Below, piece by piece: positions 53,078-53,635 of a DNA stretch of 53,635 bases (position 1 is its first letter; every line of letters begins with the position of its first letter). The notes beneath the pieces were generated by a model, which was not told where the DNA came from, ran no database searches, and saw only the letters and a program-made list of their open reading frames with translations. This stretch comes from Purshia tridentata (taxonomy: Eukaryota > Streptophyta > Magnoliopsida > Rosales > Rosaceae): NCBI GenBank assembly GCA_003254885.1, contig QANT01002205.1:1-53635 (forward strand), read 5' to 3'. Both the position numbers and the translations under genes were made by a program.

Positions 53078-53635
53078 AGCGCCGGCCTTTCTTAATTAAC
53101 AATCTTTTGCTTTAAATAATAGGAATACGAAGTTTTATTATATTTTGTTTCAAGGGTTCTGGAGAATAGTTCATGTTTTATGGTCTTCTAATTCAACTTC
53201 TTGGTTTTTTTTGCTTTTTTATTTTTTTTGTCATTGATTTAATCTTACCAAAGATGTTTACAAAACCACATTTGGTAATTTGTATGATTCGAATTTTATT
53301 AGTTCTTTTTGGTACATTGGTGGTAATTTGATATGATTCAAATATTATAAGTTTTTTTGGTTACATAAAAAACATACGATCAAAATTTTAGAGCTCGTTT
53401 GGATGAAGGTATTTTAATGTTACAATTATAATTATTTATACAAATTCTAATTCTTAGTATCGGTAACTATATCAAGAAGTTTAATTTCAGTACTTGAAGG
53501 AAATAATATATAGTTAATGCAAACAGGTTATATATATATATATATCAGTGCAGGAATCATGATTCAAGCAACTTGAAACTACAAGTATGCTTTTAGTAAG
53601 AGAGAGAGAGATGTTAATATATACTTGATTCTGTA
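53078..53635. other. 3' flank of the SKP1-like gene
   Basis: AT-rich 3' UTR and intergenic sequence, with a TA microsatellite (about 53529-53546) and an AG run (about 53600-53612). No gene seen. Confidence 0.6.

Overview
This window is nuclear DNA from a flowering plant, most likely a woody or otherwise repeat-rich eudicot. Intact genes have plant-only families and plant intron signals. They are separated by about 46 kb of nested, decayed transposable elements, and AT-rich non-coding sequence and plant-type TIR/MITE, LTR and LINE remains dominate. I cannot name the species. Two single 'n' bases (1096, 3053) show draft assembly.

Genes. At the left edge is exon 1 of a SKOR-type outward-rectifying K+ channel on the minus strand (170-441); the rest of that gene lies outside the window. 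At the right are two genes on the plus strand. One is a complete three-exon STELLO-type Golgi glycosyltransferase-like protein (47209-50944, 761 residues). The other is a complete intronless SKP1-like SCF ubiquitin-ligase subunit (52610-53077, 155 residues). The three genes are unrelated in function and do not form a functional cluster.

Region 1-8.6 kb holds the SKOR promoter side, a 337-bp Mutator-like MITE with a perfect 9-bp target duplication, a stray ankyrin exon of a second SKOR copy cut by a repeat (R1), a long hairpin element, and a dispersed element carrying gene-like islands. Region 8.6-18.5 kb is mainly LTR-retrotransposon: a decayed Tat/Ogre-like gag region, then long non-coding LTR-type DNA ending in a CCCC-TGTTACA-type terminus. 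Region 18.5-29 kb is a patchwork of MITEs, two LINE 3' ends (one split by a Tourist-like MITE), further copies of the gypsy LTR, and a Mutator-like element with an exon-like internal ORF.

Region 29.0-38.6 kb is the most interesting part. It is a 9.56-kb Pack-MULE-like composite (29021-38584) with TIRs of about 200 bp. Its ends are fixed by comparison with an empty copy of the target repeat at 2804-3337. Inside are fragments of at least three or four unrelated host genes: a plant multi-pass membrane protein, a CCDC174-like protein, protoporphyrinogen oxidase, and an unassigned multi-exon fragment. A 2.9-kb LTR and small MITEs are nested in it. A second element starting at 38674 repeats the protoporphyrinogen oxidase end in inverted orientation. 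From 39.5 to 46.6 kb are a truncated gypsy LTR and a full-length but inactivated Ty1-copia element on the minus strand.

I see no CRISPR array, operon, convincing tRNA gene or new enzymatic system. Novelty here is in transposon-mediated gene-fragment capture. All similarity statements come from recognising motifs by eye, not from database searches.
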